Below, piece after piece: positions 1 through 10,925 of a stretch of 64,000 nt of DNA. Origin of the DNA: Fulvia fulva. Lineage: Eukaryota; Ascomycota; Dothideomycetes; Mycosphaerellales; Mycosphaerellaceae. The notes under the pieces were generated by a model. It saw nothing but the letters and a program-made list of their open reading frames with translations, did not search any database and was not told the origin of the DNA. Each line of letters opens with the position of its first letter. Positions within the stretch are counted from its first letter, which is position 1. A program made the position numbers and the translations under genes. The stretch is taken from the NCBI RefSeq assembly GCF_020509005.1, contig NC_063016.1, positions 5,704,001 to 5,768,000 on the forward strand. Direction: 5' to 3'.

Positions 1-682
1 TGTGGTTGTAGTGGCGCGACTTCTCAGGTCGATGGTGTCTCAAAGTCTTAGGTCTTCATACTTCGATATGAGCAAGATGTCAGACGTGGCTCAGGCAACA
101 GTTTGTCTGATGGCAAAGCGACAAGAAGATGTTCGTGACCAGAATAGATCACATGCACGTAGCAAGCACGGTCGACAGGCACGAGCCATGTGGCGCTTGC
201 CCCGGAAGATGCGCACCTTCCGAAACTGCCGAAAGTGCCAAGACACGCTTGATGCCCCTTTGCTCTTGCCAGGGACCAGCATCCAGCAGTCGCGGTCCAC
301 CCTTCCTCCCGACCTGACCTGCGCGGCTTGCCTTGACCACGACACAACACTCCAACTTCACTCGATACACCCGCACCGCTTCTCGTAACCCACCAACAGC
401 AAAGTAATCAAGCACCTTGCGGCACTCACGTGAGGAATCAGGTCAGTCATCACCAAATCTTTCGAAGTAATCGCAGAACCATTGGACAGGGGCCTGCCAA
501 CTGTCCATCCGCAAACCCAATGGCGCTGAATGGCCTACGTGGTCGTCCGCCATTGTCACAGCCATACATTGCGCGATATCGCTAACGAAGTGCCTACAGC
601 TCACGTTCATCAACTCCTTCCAACCCACGTCAACACAGCGGAACATTCGCCCAGGATAGCATCCTCGCGGCGAGACAGCGCC
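1..682. other. Left-edge non-coding stretch, septin upstream region
   Basis: No open frame here resembles a known protein or has a convincing start and intron structure. The frames that exist are short and low in information on both strands. The distal part probably holds the promoter and 5' leader of the septin gene starting at 683. A gene lying mostly to the left of the window cannot be excluded. Confidence 0.4.
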
Positions 683-1914
683 ATGTCTTCCTCCCCCGCC
701 ATCAAGCTCCGCCGCAAGAAGAATGTGAAGAAAGGTATTCAGTTTTGTCTGATGGTCTGCGGTGCCTCAGGTACTGGTCGCACAACCTTCGTCAACACAC
801 TCTGCGGTCGCCAGGTCTTGACCCCCCTCGACACCGACGACCCGACCACTGCGCATCTCGAGGAAGGTGTCAAGATCAAACCAGTTACCGTCGAGCTGGA
901 ACTGGATGAGGAGGGCACAAGGGTTTCGTTGACCATCGTGGACACACCCGGCTTCGGTGACAGCATTGACAATGAAGCCTCTTTCGGCGAGATCTCCAGC
1001 TACCTTGAGCGTCAATACGATGACATCTTGGCAGAGGAGAGCAGAATCAAGCGTAACCCGCGATTCAGGGACAACAGAGTCCACGTTCTCCTCTACTTTG
1101 TCCAGCCAACTGGTATGTTCATTCTGCTTCCACTGCATCAGCACGGCAACTCACACATTTCGCAGGTCACGGTCTCCGCGAGCTTGACATCGAACTGATG
1201 CGCCGTCTCAGCCCACGTGTCAACGTCATCCCAGTCATCGGCAAGGCCGACTCCCTCACCCCACTCGAACTCGCCGAGAGCAAAAAGCTCATTATGGAGG
1301 ACATCGAGCACTACCGCATCCCAGTCTACAACTTCCCATACGACATCGAAGAGGACGACGAGGACACTGTCGAGGAGAACGCCGAGCTTCGTGGCCTGAT
1401 GCCGTTCGCCATCGTTGGTTCGGATGACATTCTCGAGCTCGACGGTAAGCGTGTGCGCGCACGCCAATACCCATGGGGTGTTGTCGAGGTCGAGAACCCA
1501 CGACACAGCGACTTCCTTGCAATTCGATCCGCCCTTCTCCACTCCCACTTGGCAGATCTCAAGGAGATCACCCATGACTTCCTCTACGAAAATTACCGCA
1601 CCGAGAAGCTGTCTAAGAGCGTAGCTGGCGTCAACGACTCCACCGGAATGGTCAACCCAGAGAACGACAGCTTGGACCCACAGTCGCTTGCTTCCCAATC
1701 CGTCCGCCTCAAGGAGGAGCAGCTGCGCCGCGAGGAGGAGAAGCTTCGTGAGATTGAGGTCAAGGTCCAGCGTGAGATCAACGAGAAGAGGCAAGAGCTG
1801 TTGGCACGTGAGTCGCAACTCAAGGAGCTCGAGAGCAGAATGGTCCGGGAACAGACACCAAGCCAGCCAGCTCTGACCGAGGATGACGAGAGTGTCGCTG
1901 GTGCGACGCACTAA
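683..1914 (+). CDS. CDC11: Septin, Cdc11 class
   Basis: Septin GTPase that assembles into hetero-oligomeric filaments at the hyphal septum, branch sites and tips. Two exons (683-1112, 1166-1914) around a 53-bp GT-AG intron give 392 residues. The N-terminus has a basic segment (RRKKNVKKG, about residues 10-18) where septins bind phosphoinositides. The P-loop GASGTGRTT follows at about 27-35, then DTPGFGD (G3), GKAD (G4) and the septin-unique region. The tail is a heptad-rich coiled coil (about residues 300-375, rich in KLREIE-type repeats). The P-loop and the short acidic insert after YNFPYDIEEDDEDT resemble the yeast Cdc11 / Aspergillus AspA branch rather than Cdc3, Cdc10 or Cdc12. The start at 683 is the ATG that directly precedes the conserved basic stretch; longer in-frame upstream sequence looks like 5' leader. 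Length is normal. The intron splits the conserved PTG-HGL motif exactly, which supports the splice sites. Confidence 0.93.
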
Positions 1915-2383
1915 GCACCGAGGAGAGATCGTGGACAAGCAAGATATCAGCGCGGCAACGCCATTACCCGCGAGGCATCGAATATGATGCGGAAATAGCA
2001 TGGACACCACTACCCAGGCCAAAGCCCCGGCCTTGCGGACAGTGGCCAAGTTGGAAGAGAAGAGAAGAATTTCCTTTGTACTCGAGCGTGTATCTTAGGA
2101 TTGGTCAGCGGGTATCTGATTCCTCTTTGGACGTGAAAGGCAGAGAATACCCACATCGTGTAGCTATCGGGTCTGTAGTTGCTGTGAACGTATAGTAATA
2201 TTACTCATATGGTCTCTCTCAATCAGACCTGCGCCGCTCCAGAGAGTGCTGTGAGTGCGCGGATCATGCATGCATGTCTTTTCAGCTAGTTGATGCACTT
2301 CGCTTGTGGTGCTCAGCTTTGTGTTATGATCGGATCCCTGAACTCATTCACAGCTGAAAGTATCAAGCAAAGCGCACGCAACA
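1915..2383. other. Intergenic, septin 3' side
   Basis: About 470 bp between the septin stop and the GMC relic. It presumably contains the septin 3' UTR. I see no conserved frame, RNA gene or notable repeat. Confidence 0.4.
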
Positions 2384-2790
2384 ATGGCACAAATGCAGCG
2401 TGTCTCCACCACAATCAGCATACTACTGCCATCAATCTCAGCACTCGCAGGACACTACATCACCGTCGGCGCCGGCACATGCGGTCTAGTCCTCGCCAAC
2501 CCTTCTCCCCAGCAGACCCCATCAACACAGTCACACTGCTCGAATCCGGCCCCGACGAAGGCGACGACATCGACTTCAACAGCACGGATCCTCAAGCTCT
2601 AGGTATCGATGGTGGCTCTTTTGACTGGGTACACAGAAGCGCTGTGCTGTCCAAGAGGCTCTTGATGGTAGGGCAATGACCTATAAGGCGGGCAGACTTG
2701 TGGGTGGGATGGGTATGTTGAGTGGCAGGGTGTGTGGCTGGACGGCGTGTTGTCCGAGGTTTTTGGTATGTGGGAAAGGTTGGTACCTTC
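2384..2790 (+). pseudogene. Relic of a GMC oxidoreductase (N-terminal FAD-binding part)
   Basis: A short stretch reads like the N-terminus of a secreted glucose-methanol-choline oxidoreductase. A hydrophobic leader is followed by YITVGAGTCGLVLAN (about 2456-2500), the FAD dinucleotide-binding motif. The frame then shifts near a C-rich run at about 2500-2510. The continuation INTVTLLESGPDEGDD (about 2520-2570) corresponds to the second beta-strand and acidic end of that motif in the other frame. A third fragment near 2680-2740 (GRLVGGMGMLSG) may match the VVGGGTVLNG region. Nothing after about 2790 is recognisable, so most of the roughly 550-residue enzyme is missing. What is seen: motif fragments in different frames. 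What is inferred: one decayed gene. A sequencing error cannot explain the lost C-terminal two thirds. Confidence 0.6.
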
Positions 2791-3431
2791 TACAGTACAG
2801 TACAGATGCAATGCCTCATCTAGCCTTACGCCATTGCTTCCCATTGCCAGAGGACATACCATACGGGAGAATGCCACGGATCCATAATGGGAATCCTTCC
2901 TCGAATAGGACTGGAAGCCGGCCTACTCTCCTTGCGTCTCCTGTCGTTCTTGCTTGGAGTTAATGTGATCATATGCTAGGTAGTACCAACTTTGCCCAGT
3001 TGGCACAGCCTCCATGATGTCCCGCTCGTTGGGCGGGGTGGTAGATCCAGGGCTGCGAGTCTAGGGCAACGGAGAGTGTCAGAGTGGTGGATGCGAGTGT
3101 GCTGCCGATGTAATTGAATGGACATGTGGTGGCGATGTGGCGTGCTGTTGCTGCGAGGGCGGCGGATCTAATTCTTGGGGCTAATTCAGAGGCTGCGCGG
3201 GGATGTGTTGAGATTGTCTTGTATCCGCGTAGGTGCTTCTCTAGAAGAGGTTTACATATTACCCAAACGAAGCTGACTTCAGCGATCGTCATCGTTGGGA
3301 TGGTGCGGTGGTGAAGTGCTGCTAGGAGCGGCATCGCTAGTACTGTCTGTATGGGCCACTTGCCAGACTATGACACTCATCTTCAGGTGACACAAGGACT
3401 TGACCAGCACTGCAGTAACAATATCCGTCGT
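2791..3431. other. Intergenic, possible further GMC decay
   Basis: No recognisable coding segment on either strand. The stretch lies between the GMC relic and the 3' end of the transporter gene and may hold unrecognisable remains of the former. Confidence 0.35.
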
Positions 3432-5125
3432 TTAGTAAACATACCTCAACCCCACCCTCCTCCCCTCCCCTCCCTCCCCACCACTTCCACGACTATACTC
3501 CACCACCTCCTCCACCACCTCAAGCCTTCTATTCCCCCTCTTATGGACCCACCTCAAACTAAGCGCCAACGCCGCAACCCCCAAGCAAATCACCGCATTT
3601 GCACTGCCACCGGGTACATACTGTGGCGCCGCGCTCGACGGATACATATAACTCCCATACGCACTCGCCGTATTGCCAATCATATTCGCGATCGCCACGC
3701 ATGCGGAGCGTTTCACCAAGGGACGAGGGAAGGAGTTGGCGATCCAGGGGACGATGACGACGAAGGCGGAGACGGCGCCCATGGGCATGAGGAACATTGC
3801 GAAGAAGCGGGCGCCAACGGAGGTGGTGGCGGTGACGATTGCGTTGCCGATTGCGGCGAGGAGCATTAGGATGGCGATGTGGAGGGAGCGGTCTTGCGTT
3901 TTGGAGGCCTGGAGAGGGGTGTTAGTGGTGGGTGTTGACGAGGTGGTGATCGGGGATGGGTTAGGGCTGAGGCAGTGCAGTGCAAGGTGGAAGAACGTAC
4001 CGTGAGCGTGACGATGATGGATGTCAAGAATGTAGCGAACCAGACCGGCACCGTGAGGAGTAGAGTTGCAATATTACCATACCCGAGCGTCTGAACGATG
4101 GAGGGGAAGAAGTATTGGAAGGTCTGAGACAGCAAGCTCATATGCTGCAGCAAAGTGAAGAGGTACAACCTGTAATCCTGCAGAGCGAGCTTGATGCCAT
4201 CCCAGACACCCGCCGAATGCGTATCGTCCGACTCATTGATATCGCTGTAGAGACGCCATGCCGCAAACGCGCGCTCCTCCTGTGTAAGCCAGCGGGTCGT
4301 TGATGGGTAGTCCGGGAGGAGGAAGCCAGCACACAGACCGAAGAAGATGGTAATGGTGCCTTCGATTATGAACAGCCAGCGCCAGCCGCTGAGACCCATG
4401 GCATCGTGGAGATTGCCGAGAATGCCTGCAGCGAGAAGTCCACCGAACATGTTGGCCAGGGAGCTACCTGAGTAGAACCAGGCCACTCTTCGGGTCAATT
4501 CTGCTCGGGTGTACCATGAGGACATCAGGAAGATGACGCCAGGGAAGAAGGGCGCTTCCACGAAACCGAGGAAGAATCGTACCACGACTAGACCTGCAGA
4601 CCATGGCGATATTTATCAGCATCCGATAATCGTCTCAAACCCAAGGGCGTCCATCTCACCAGTAAAATTATGCGTCGCCGCATTACAAGTCGACACAACG
4701 CCCCACAGCGTCGTCACGCCCGCCAAATACAAGCTCGGCCTTACGCGTATAATCAACATATTACTCGGCAACTGCATCAACAGATACCCAATGAAGAAAA
4801 TGCTCGTGGCCAGATTGAAATCCGTCCCCTTCATCCCCAGATCAGCTTCCAACGTGCCCTCTCGCGCTTGTGCTAAGTTTGAACGATCGAGGAAGTTGAA
4901 GAGGTACATGAGGATCAGCATGGGGAGGAGATGCATGTCGACTTTGCGGAGGAGCTTTTTGTTCTGGTATGAGACCCATTCTGCGTCCTTTGTGGCGAAA
5001 GTTTCGAAGAAGGCGGCTTGTTCGTGGTTACCATCCTTGAGGGCAACGGTTTTGGCGTTGTCGAGGCTCTTGCGGATTTCGTGGAGTTCGGTGGATTGTT
5101 TTGAGTGCTTGGAGTCTGCGTCCAT
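3432..5125 (-). CDS. MFS transporter, Dal5-like anion:cation symporter family
   Basis: Three exons on the minus strand (5125-4660, 4593-4001, 3908-3432) with introns of 66 and 92 bp give 511 residues. The protein has an acidic and charged N-terminal tail of about 65 residues, then the family signature RKVDMHLLPMLILMYLFNFLDRSNLAQA. About twelve hydrophobic segments follow, including the VRFFLGFVEAPFFPGVIFL and GWRWLFIIEG regions typical of the allantoate permease / ACS family. Members carry allantoate, nicotinate, pantothenate, tartrate and other carboxylates across the plasma membrane, so the substrate cannot be read from sequence alone. Both introns fall inside conserved transmembrane segments and restore the family reading frame. 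The gene is divergent from the D-erythronate-dehydrogenase-like gene at 5831, with a 705-bp shared upstream region. This suggests co-regulation and an acid-sugar substrate (inference). Confidence 0.9.
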
Positions 5126-5830
5126 GGTGGGTAGGATAGGAAATGGCAGGGACGAGAGACGCGTACGCGAGGGATATAGGAAAGACTTCTTCTACTTGAC
5201 CTGCTCACGTCTTTGCCGCCATTGCGATCCGTCCTCGTGCGAGGCAATGTGGATATCTGTTCCACATGTGCTGCAATGCGATGATAGCATGATGCACCCG
5301 GTGCTGGGTGAAAAGATTGCGGATAGAGGGTGAAGTTCTCCACGGGGTGAAAGAAGACTGGAGCAACAACCGCGTGGCGTTCGCGTTCTCGCAAGGATTC
5401 ACACCACAGAGAAGGTGGGGCGAGTGCTCTTGGCGGCTAAACACAAAAGCAGATGCCGACCTTTGGCGACGCTCTTTTTCCGCAGAACTTCGGGAGTTGA
5501 TCTCCCGTTGACACTGAGGTACTTCCAGCAGCTGCGAGCTCGGTGTCATTGGCGCAGAGAGCTGGCCCTGGAGCTTCTTGGGGGTCGTTATAGAAGCTTC
5601 TTCGTCAACATGAAGCGCTTGGAACTCATCAGCAAGTTGAGAAACTTCACCTGGAAATACCACGTCGGCACAACAATACTCGGCTGAGTCATTTGGCGCA
5701 CCACACCTCTTGGACCTTACCTCGACGCTAGTCACAACTGGTTATCACGAAAGATCGGGTCTGACGTCGAAGTGAGGAACGCCTGGCCCATCAAGAAAGA
5801 GAAACCAGATCCATTACTATCACCATCACC
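5126..5830. promoter_or_regulatory. Divergent intergenic promoter, transporter / SDR pair
   Basis: A 705-bp gap separates the start codons of two head-to-head genes: the Dal5-like transporter (minus) and the erythronate-dehydrogenase-like SDR (plus). The frames inside it look non-coding. No specific operator could be assigned by eye. The arrangement itself is the evidence for a shared control region. Confidence 0.5.
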
Positions 5831-6787
5831 ATGTCCCAACAACAAAAAATCCTCATCACCGGAGCCGGAGGCTTCGTAGGGCAGATGCTTGCTGAGCACC
5901 TCCTCAACGACGGACACAAAGTCGTTTTGGCGGACATCTTGGAACCTCCCGTTCCAGCCGCCGCCTCCAACAAGGAGAACGCAACATGCATCAAAGCAGA
6001 CCTCGCCGAATCGCCCGACTCCGTCCTCTCCAAGGATCTCGACGCCCTGTACGTCTTCCACGGCATCATGTCCGCCGGCTCCGAGACGGATCTCGAACTA
6101 GGCTACAAGGTGAATCTCCACAGCACTCTCAACCTCCTCGAAGCAATCCGCAAGACGATCCCCGGTGTGAGGTTCATATACAGTTCCTCCACTGCGATCT
6201 TCGGCCAACCCCTCCCCGACCAACCTTCCGAGCAGACTGTCCCCACGCCGCAGGGAAGTTATGGCACACAGAAAGCAATGGTCGAATACATCGTCAACGA
6301 CTACAACCGTCGCGGCTACATCAACGGCTTCACACTCCGTTTCCCTACCATCTCCGTGAGACCCGGCAAGCCCACGCAAGCAGCGAGTTCCTGGATGTCG
6401 GGCATCATCCGCGAGCCACTGCAAGGGCAGGAATCCGTCCTCCCCTGTGACGACGACTTCAAGGCTTGGCTCTGTTCTCCCAAGACGTTGATCAAGAATT
6501 TGAAGCACGTTTTGACGCTGCCGAATGATTGCATGCCGTCGCATATTCGACAGATCTTGTTGCCGGGGATTACGAGCACGGTCAAGGATATGCTGGACGC
6601 ATTGAGAGAGGTTGGAGGTGAGGAGGCTGTGAAGTTGGTCAAGAGGGAGAAGGCGAGTCCAGAGATTAAGGCGATGTTGGATAGTTGGCCGACGACGTTT
6701 GATGTGAGTAAGGCGAGGGGGTTGGGATTTGTGAGTGATGAGAATTTCAAGAGTGCTGTGGAGGATTTTGCGGCGACGTTGAAGTAG
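5831..6787 (+). CDS. Extended SDR, D-erythronate dehydrogenase (DenD)-like
   Basis: Intronless gene of 318 residues. The NAD-binding Rossmann motif GAGGFVG is at residues 11-17, with an acidic residue at the end of the second strand (VVLADI). The catalytic Ser region is IYSSSTAIFG and the YxxxK pair is Tyr144 and Lys148 in SYGTQKAM. The downstream block with TLRFPTISVRPGKP and the C-terminal ending (ARGLGFVSDENF) resemble the NAD-dependent epimerase/dehydratase subgroup containing bacterial D-erythronate dehydrogenase. That enzyme oxidises the C2 hydroxyl of erythronate to a 2-oxo acid for four-carbon acid-sugar catabolism. Substrate assignment is by family resemblance only. A different aldonate or nucleotide-sugar substrate remains possible. 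The start is the ATG after a CACCATCACC leader, immediately before the Rossmann fold. Divergent from the transporter at 5125. Confidence 0.82.
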   Translation: MSQQQKILITGAGGFVGQMLAEHLLNDGHKVVLADILEPPVPAAASNKENATCIKADLAESPDSVLSKDLDALYVFHGIMSAGSETDLELGYKVNLHSTLNLLEAIRKTIPGVRFIYSSSTAIFGQPLPDQPSEQTVPTPQGSYGTQKAMVEYIVNDYNRRGYINGFTLRFPTISVRPGKPTQAASSWMSGIIREPLQGQESVLPCDDDFKAWLCSPKTLIKNLKHVLTLPNDCMPSHIRQILLPGITSTVKDMLDALREVGGEEAVKLVKREKASPEIKAMLDSWPTTFDVSKARGLGFVSDENFKSAVEDFAATLK

Positions 6788-6926
6788 CTGTAGCAGTAAA
6801 TGACGATGTGATGGTGTATATGCAGCAGCATGTCTATAGATCTATGTTGTATATCACGACCATCACCACTGAAAACACCACTTCCCCTCCTCAATCCCTC
6901 ATATTCCCCCCTCCCCCAAACCCATC

Positions 6927-7737
6927 TCAAACATCCCCCCTCCCACACCACCTCCCCACCATCTCCTCCGTCGCCCCCCTAACCAAAACATGCACATGAT
7001 CCACGCCCCTCACACTCTGCAAACTAACCCAATTCTTAAACCACAACACCCTCCCCTCTCCCACCACATCCACAAAAACCCTCTTAACAAATTCCTCAAT
7101 CACCCCCCTAGCACCCTCCGTAACATCCCCCCTCTCCGCATCCACCTCAATCGGCGTCTTGCTCCAGACTATTAAATGTGTAATCCCTGCTTCGAAACCG
7201 TAGGGCCAGTCGTTCTTGAGGATTGCGTAGTCGCGGGCGTCGGAGAAGGGGATGGAGGAGTGGTGAGGGAAGGCTGGTGGGGGGGGGGCGGTTGGTGGTG
7301 TCTGGGTTGGAGTTGGATCTGAGGGAGTCCAGTGAAGCCGTTCTTGGATTACGAAAGGTGTTATCCCGCCGTATTGGCGCTTGATATTGTGGGACCAGGC
7401 GAGGTAGCGGCGCAGGTCGGAGGGGAGGCGTTTTAGTTGCTCGAGGGTGTTGGTCGCTATGCGTGCAGGCCCCTTGTCAGTTGGGCTCGAGAGCGAGCGA
7501 GGGCGAGCAGGCAAAGTGCTGTGGAGTTCGGAGGTATGGTACGACGCGAGACGGTGTAGTAGTAATGCATTCTGCCTACATACCTATAATCTCCCTCAAG
7601 TCCTCCCACGTAATTCTATGATAGTCCTCATCTTTCGTCGCTAAGACCTCGCGGTCGATGGCGGTGAGGGGGAAGGGAGGGTCGTTGTAGTCGATTTCGT
7701 CGGGGGGGATGATGTCGGTGGTGGTTGTTTCACCCAT
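6927..7737 (-). CDS. DUF3605 family protein (N-acetylglucosamine-induced protein 1-like)
   Basis: Two exons (7737-7584, 7456-6927) with a 127-bp intron give 227 residues. The N-terminal block FPLTAIDREVLATKDEDYHRITWEDLREII joins in frame to ATNTLEQLKRLPSDLRRYL. Later blocks are FVIQERLHW, ILKNDWPYGFE, ITHLIVWSKTPI and VLWFKNWVSLQSV followed by HVHVLV, all typical of the fungal DUF3605 family. One member was named for induction by N-acetylglucosamine in yeast; biochemical function is unknown. The start is the ATG at 7737; the longer frame begins with a non-ATG codon. The second exon contains a run of ten C (G10 on the plus strand at 7279-7288) encoding prolines, yet the frame is intact on both sides. 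This is a useful control for assembly quality at homopolymers. The 344 bp upstream (7738-8081) hold nothing else that I recognise. Confidence 0.85.
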
Positions 7738-8081
7738 TGCTTCTGTTGTGATCTGGCGTGGAAGCAAAAATGATTCCCGTGTTTGAAGCCATGGTGTGTT
7801 GCGGTGCAGGACCGAAGCTGTGAGGGTGTGCTGGGCTTATTCCTTCCAGCTTTTGGAGTTCCACCTGGACCCTTCGCGCGTTCCTGACTTGCTGGGAAGT
7901 GAAGCTAGAACGGGAAGGACTTTCCGGAGGGTTGGAATGCGAGGCTTCCGAGGAACCCCAACCGATGATCATGGATGAGAGAATGGACATGGCGAAAAGA
8001 TGGACTGCATTGTGCGTATTGATAGTATGACTTCTGGTCTCATAGTTTCTGCATGTCACTACAAACTCCAAGACATCTCCC

Positions 8082-9272
8082 TCACCCTTCCATCAACGCC
8101 TCCGCCATCAGCAAACTCGTCAAATTATGCATCCTCGTCGTAGGATGAATCGGATTCATCCACAAATACTCATCAATCCTATACGTGCAATTCTCATTCC
8201 ACGAATTCCACTCATCCGTCCCCCAAGCATACCACACACACGCTGTAGTCACGTCCTTGAACTCGCACGTGGCTTCGAACGAGCATGGGTCTTCCATGAC
8301 GTCGTGGAATAGCTTGTATGTGTCGAAGACAAAGGCTATGGAGTCTGGGTGCTTGTGGGTGAAGGTTTGGACAAGGGTTGTGAGATTGGTGTTCCAGGCA
8401 GAGACCCAGGACGTCCAGTTCTCGACCATGTGCTCGCGTGCGGCGAGGGGGGAGCGTTGGATGGGTGGGATCTTTAGGAACATGAAGTTTCTGGCGCCCT
8501 GTGGCTCTTTATCAGCATGAGCTAGTCTGAGCCAGTGGGTTGTGCAATCGACTCACCATTTCGTAAAGCTGCTCGACGTGGTTTCGAAATTGCTCAAAAA
8601 CTTGGCCGAATCTCATCGAGTTGTTGACGTTTGCATTGTGAACATCATTCAACCCGATCCATATGATGAACAGCGAGTTTTCGTTCGTCCAATCGAAGTA
8701 GTCTGGGTGCATGGCATATTTCGGCTTGAAGAGCTCATTGACCTGATAGCCCAGATCTCTCATGCCCGGTGGTATCTCTTCGAAAGGGTGGATGAGGTCC
8801 ATATCGACGGTTGCGCCACCGTAGGCCAGGTCCACTGTTCGGACCAGGCTGGCGTTGTGCCATGCCGTGATGAAGCCGACCCTACAATCATGGTGAGCAA
8901 AATCGACCAAGAACAAACTGATGATACTCACCAGTTTGTACCGGCACCAAGATGCCAGTTTCGTGGGTCCCAATCGGGGTTACCTAGAGGATTTTCGACA
9001 GTCGGCTGGGCATCGTCAATCTCAAATCCAGTCGTCGTCCAGCTATCGCCGAATATGAAGACGTGATGGATGTTTGACCAGCCATGCCAGTGATTACCTC
9101 GGCCATAGCTGGAAGCGTATGGCCCACGAGGTGTGCCAGCATCTGTGGTCAAGACATTCGCGATCCTCAAGCGGGCTAGCAGTGCATCGTACTGATATAA
9201 CAGCAGCGACAAGCTCAAGAAGCAAACCGTGGCGAAGACGAAGATCAATCGTGGAGACTTGATGAGGGTCAT
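8082..9272 (-). CDS. Membrane-anchored SGNH/GDSL esterase (CE16-like)
   Basis: Three exons (9272-8932, 8881-8557, 8498-8082) with introns of 50 and 58 bp give 360 residues. A short basic N-terminus and one hydrophobic segment (residues 9-28) predict a signal anchor with the enzyme outside the cytosol. The nucleophile block is FIFGDSWTTTGF (Ser77), the third block is IWIGLNDVHN (Asn of the oxyanion hole), and the C-terminal Asp/His block is near NPIHPTTRMHN. This arrangement matches fungal SGNH hydrolases of carbohydrate esterase family 16, which remove acetyl groups from sugars or hemicellulose. Both splice junctions restore conserved text (GTNW-VGFITAW and LYEM-GARNF). Substrate is inferred from family. 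Divergent from the cytochrome b5 reductase gene at 9838. Confidence 0.85.
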
Positions 9273-9837
9273 GAGAGGTGATGAAGTCGTGGTGGAAGGA
9301 AAGGAAGCATTGTTTTCCTACCGTAGAGGGCTCTTCTTGGAAGCGGCTCGTAGGAGACCAGGTACAGGCGTTTATTGGACGCCTCCCATGTCCAAGCCTT
9401 TACTTGGGAGGAGAAAGGCAAAATCGGGACCTAGGTATTGTCACATGCCTGTCATCAGGATGGTACAATGTGAGGCTCGCTGCTTCAGCACCGGAGCCAG
9501 GTAACAGTTGTTGCGGTGTAGTGGCTGACGTGAGCTGCTCAGCGTGAGGATATTTTGTGGAAGATGAAAGGATGTAGAGAGTCGTGTCGTGGTAAGATTC
9601 GAGACCCGTTGTCGGAACCCGGTAGCTCGGAAGTACGCCTTGTGAGGAAGGAGAATCCGGAGCTCTCCAGAACGTGGGGCACGGGCATGATGGACTGATA
9701 TTCTTCGAGGCACTCAACCACCGAACTGGACTTGCGACGTAGCCTGCGTTGGCATCGACAGTACACCCGGACAACAGCTTCACCGGCGTCTTGCGAAGTC
9801 TCGGTTTGCACAGTGACTAGAACGCAAGTCTGCAGCA
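9273..9837. promoter_or_regulatory. Divergent intergenic region, esterase / CBR1
   Basis: 565 bp between two head-to-head start codons. No coding frame is convincing and no individual site could be named. Confidence 0.4.
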
Positions 9838-10925
9838 ATGTCGAGCACCAACCCATTGGCAGCGCATTTGGTGCAATTCGCATACATTCCATCCGCAGTC
9901 TTGATCGGCGCCGCGACACTTTTCAAGAAGGAACTGATCCCTCTGGCAATTGCTGTGGCAGTCGCATTGACCGGCTTCCAGCTCGTCACTGGCGGTATGG
10001 TGACCACCTCTTGCCTTCACCGACTACAACTAACACCCCCGCCAGGAACCAAGACACCGACACCGGCCGTACCTGCGCCCTCCCAACCAAAAACTGTCCT
10101 GAAGCCAGACGAGTTCCAGGAATTCCCCATCACCAAGAAGACGCAGATCTCCCACAACACCGCCATCTACCGCTTCTCCCTCCCAACCGAAGATGCCATC
10201 CTCGGCCTTCCCATCGGTCAGCACATCTCCCTCGCCGCGACTCTCGATGTCAAGGACCCAAAGACTGGCGAAGTCACGACGAAAGAGGTTGTGCGCTCAT
10301 ACACCCCAATCTCATCCGACAACGAGAAGGGCTACTTTGATCTAATTGTCAAGAGCTATCCTACTGGCAACATCTCCCGCCATCTCGCTACACTCAATGT
10401 CGGCGATAAGATGAAGGTCCGGGGTCCGAAGGGTGCCATGGTCTACACCCCCAACATGGCTCGTCATATCGGTATGATTGCTGGTGGAACTGGCATCACT
10501 CCAATGCTGCAGGTCGCTCGAGCCATTCAACGTGGAAGGAAGGCTGGCGACAAGACCAAGGTCGACCTGATCTTCGCCAACGTCAACCCAGAGGACATCC
10601 TGCTCAAGGACGATCTCGACAAGCTAGCGGCCGAGGACGAGCACTTCAACGTCTACTATGTCCTGAACAACCCACCGGAGACCTGGGCAGGCGGCGTTGG
10701 CTTCGTCACCGGTGAAATGATCAAGGTCTGTCGTGGTGCAGTTGTTGCAGCATTGTGTGTACTGACCTGCTCTAGGGACGTCTTCCACCACCAGCCAAGG
10801 ATGTCAAGCTCCTTCTGTGCGGTCCTCCACCGATGGTGTCTGCCATCAAGAAGGCTGCCGAGTCGCTCGGATATGCAAAGGCAAGGCCTGTCAGCAAGCT
10901 CGAGGACCAGGTCTTCGCGTTCTAA
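9838..10925 (+). CDS. CBR1: NADH-cytochrome b5 reductase
   Basis: Three exons (9838-9994, 10046-10725, 10776-10925) with introns of 51 and 50 bp give 328 residues. A hydrophobic N-terminal segment (about residues 30-52, [18 protein letters not shown]) anchors the enzyme in the ER or outer mitochondrial membrane. The FAD domain carries the RSYTPIS motif and a [13 protein letters not shown] stretch. The NADH domain carries [14 protein letters not shown] and, in the last exon, [16 protein letters not shown]. The C-terminus ends in the canonical VFAF. It passes electrons from NADH to cytochrome b5 for sterol and fatty-acid desaturation; in fungi it also serves the diphthamide and tRNA-modification pathway. 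The reading frame stays open far past 10775, so the last intron is called because splicing restores the conserved NADH-binding end. Length is typical. Confidence 0.95.

Noticed and set aside
5205..5735. 176-codon minus-strand frame in the transporter/SDR divergent region
   Set aside because: Begins without a clear ATG context, no domain, and lies where a shared promoter is expected.
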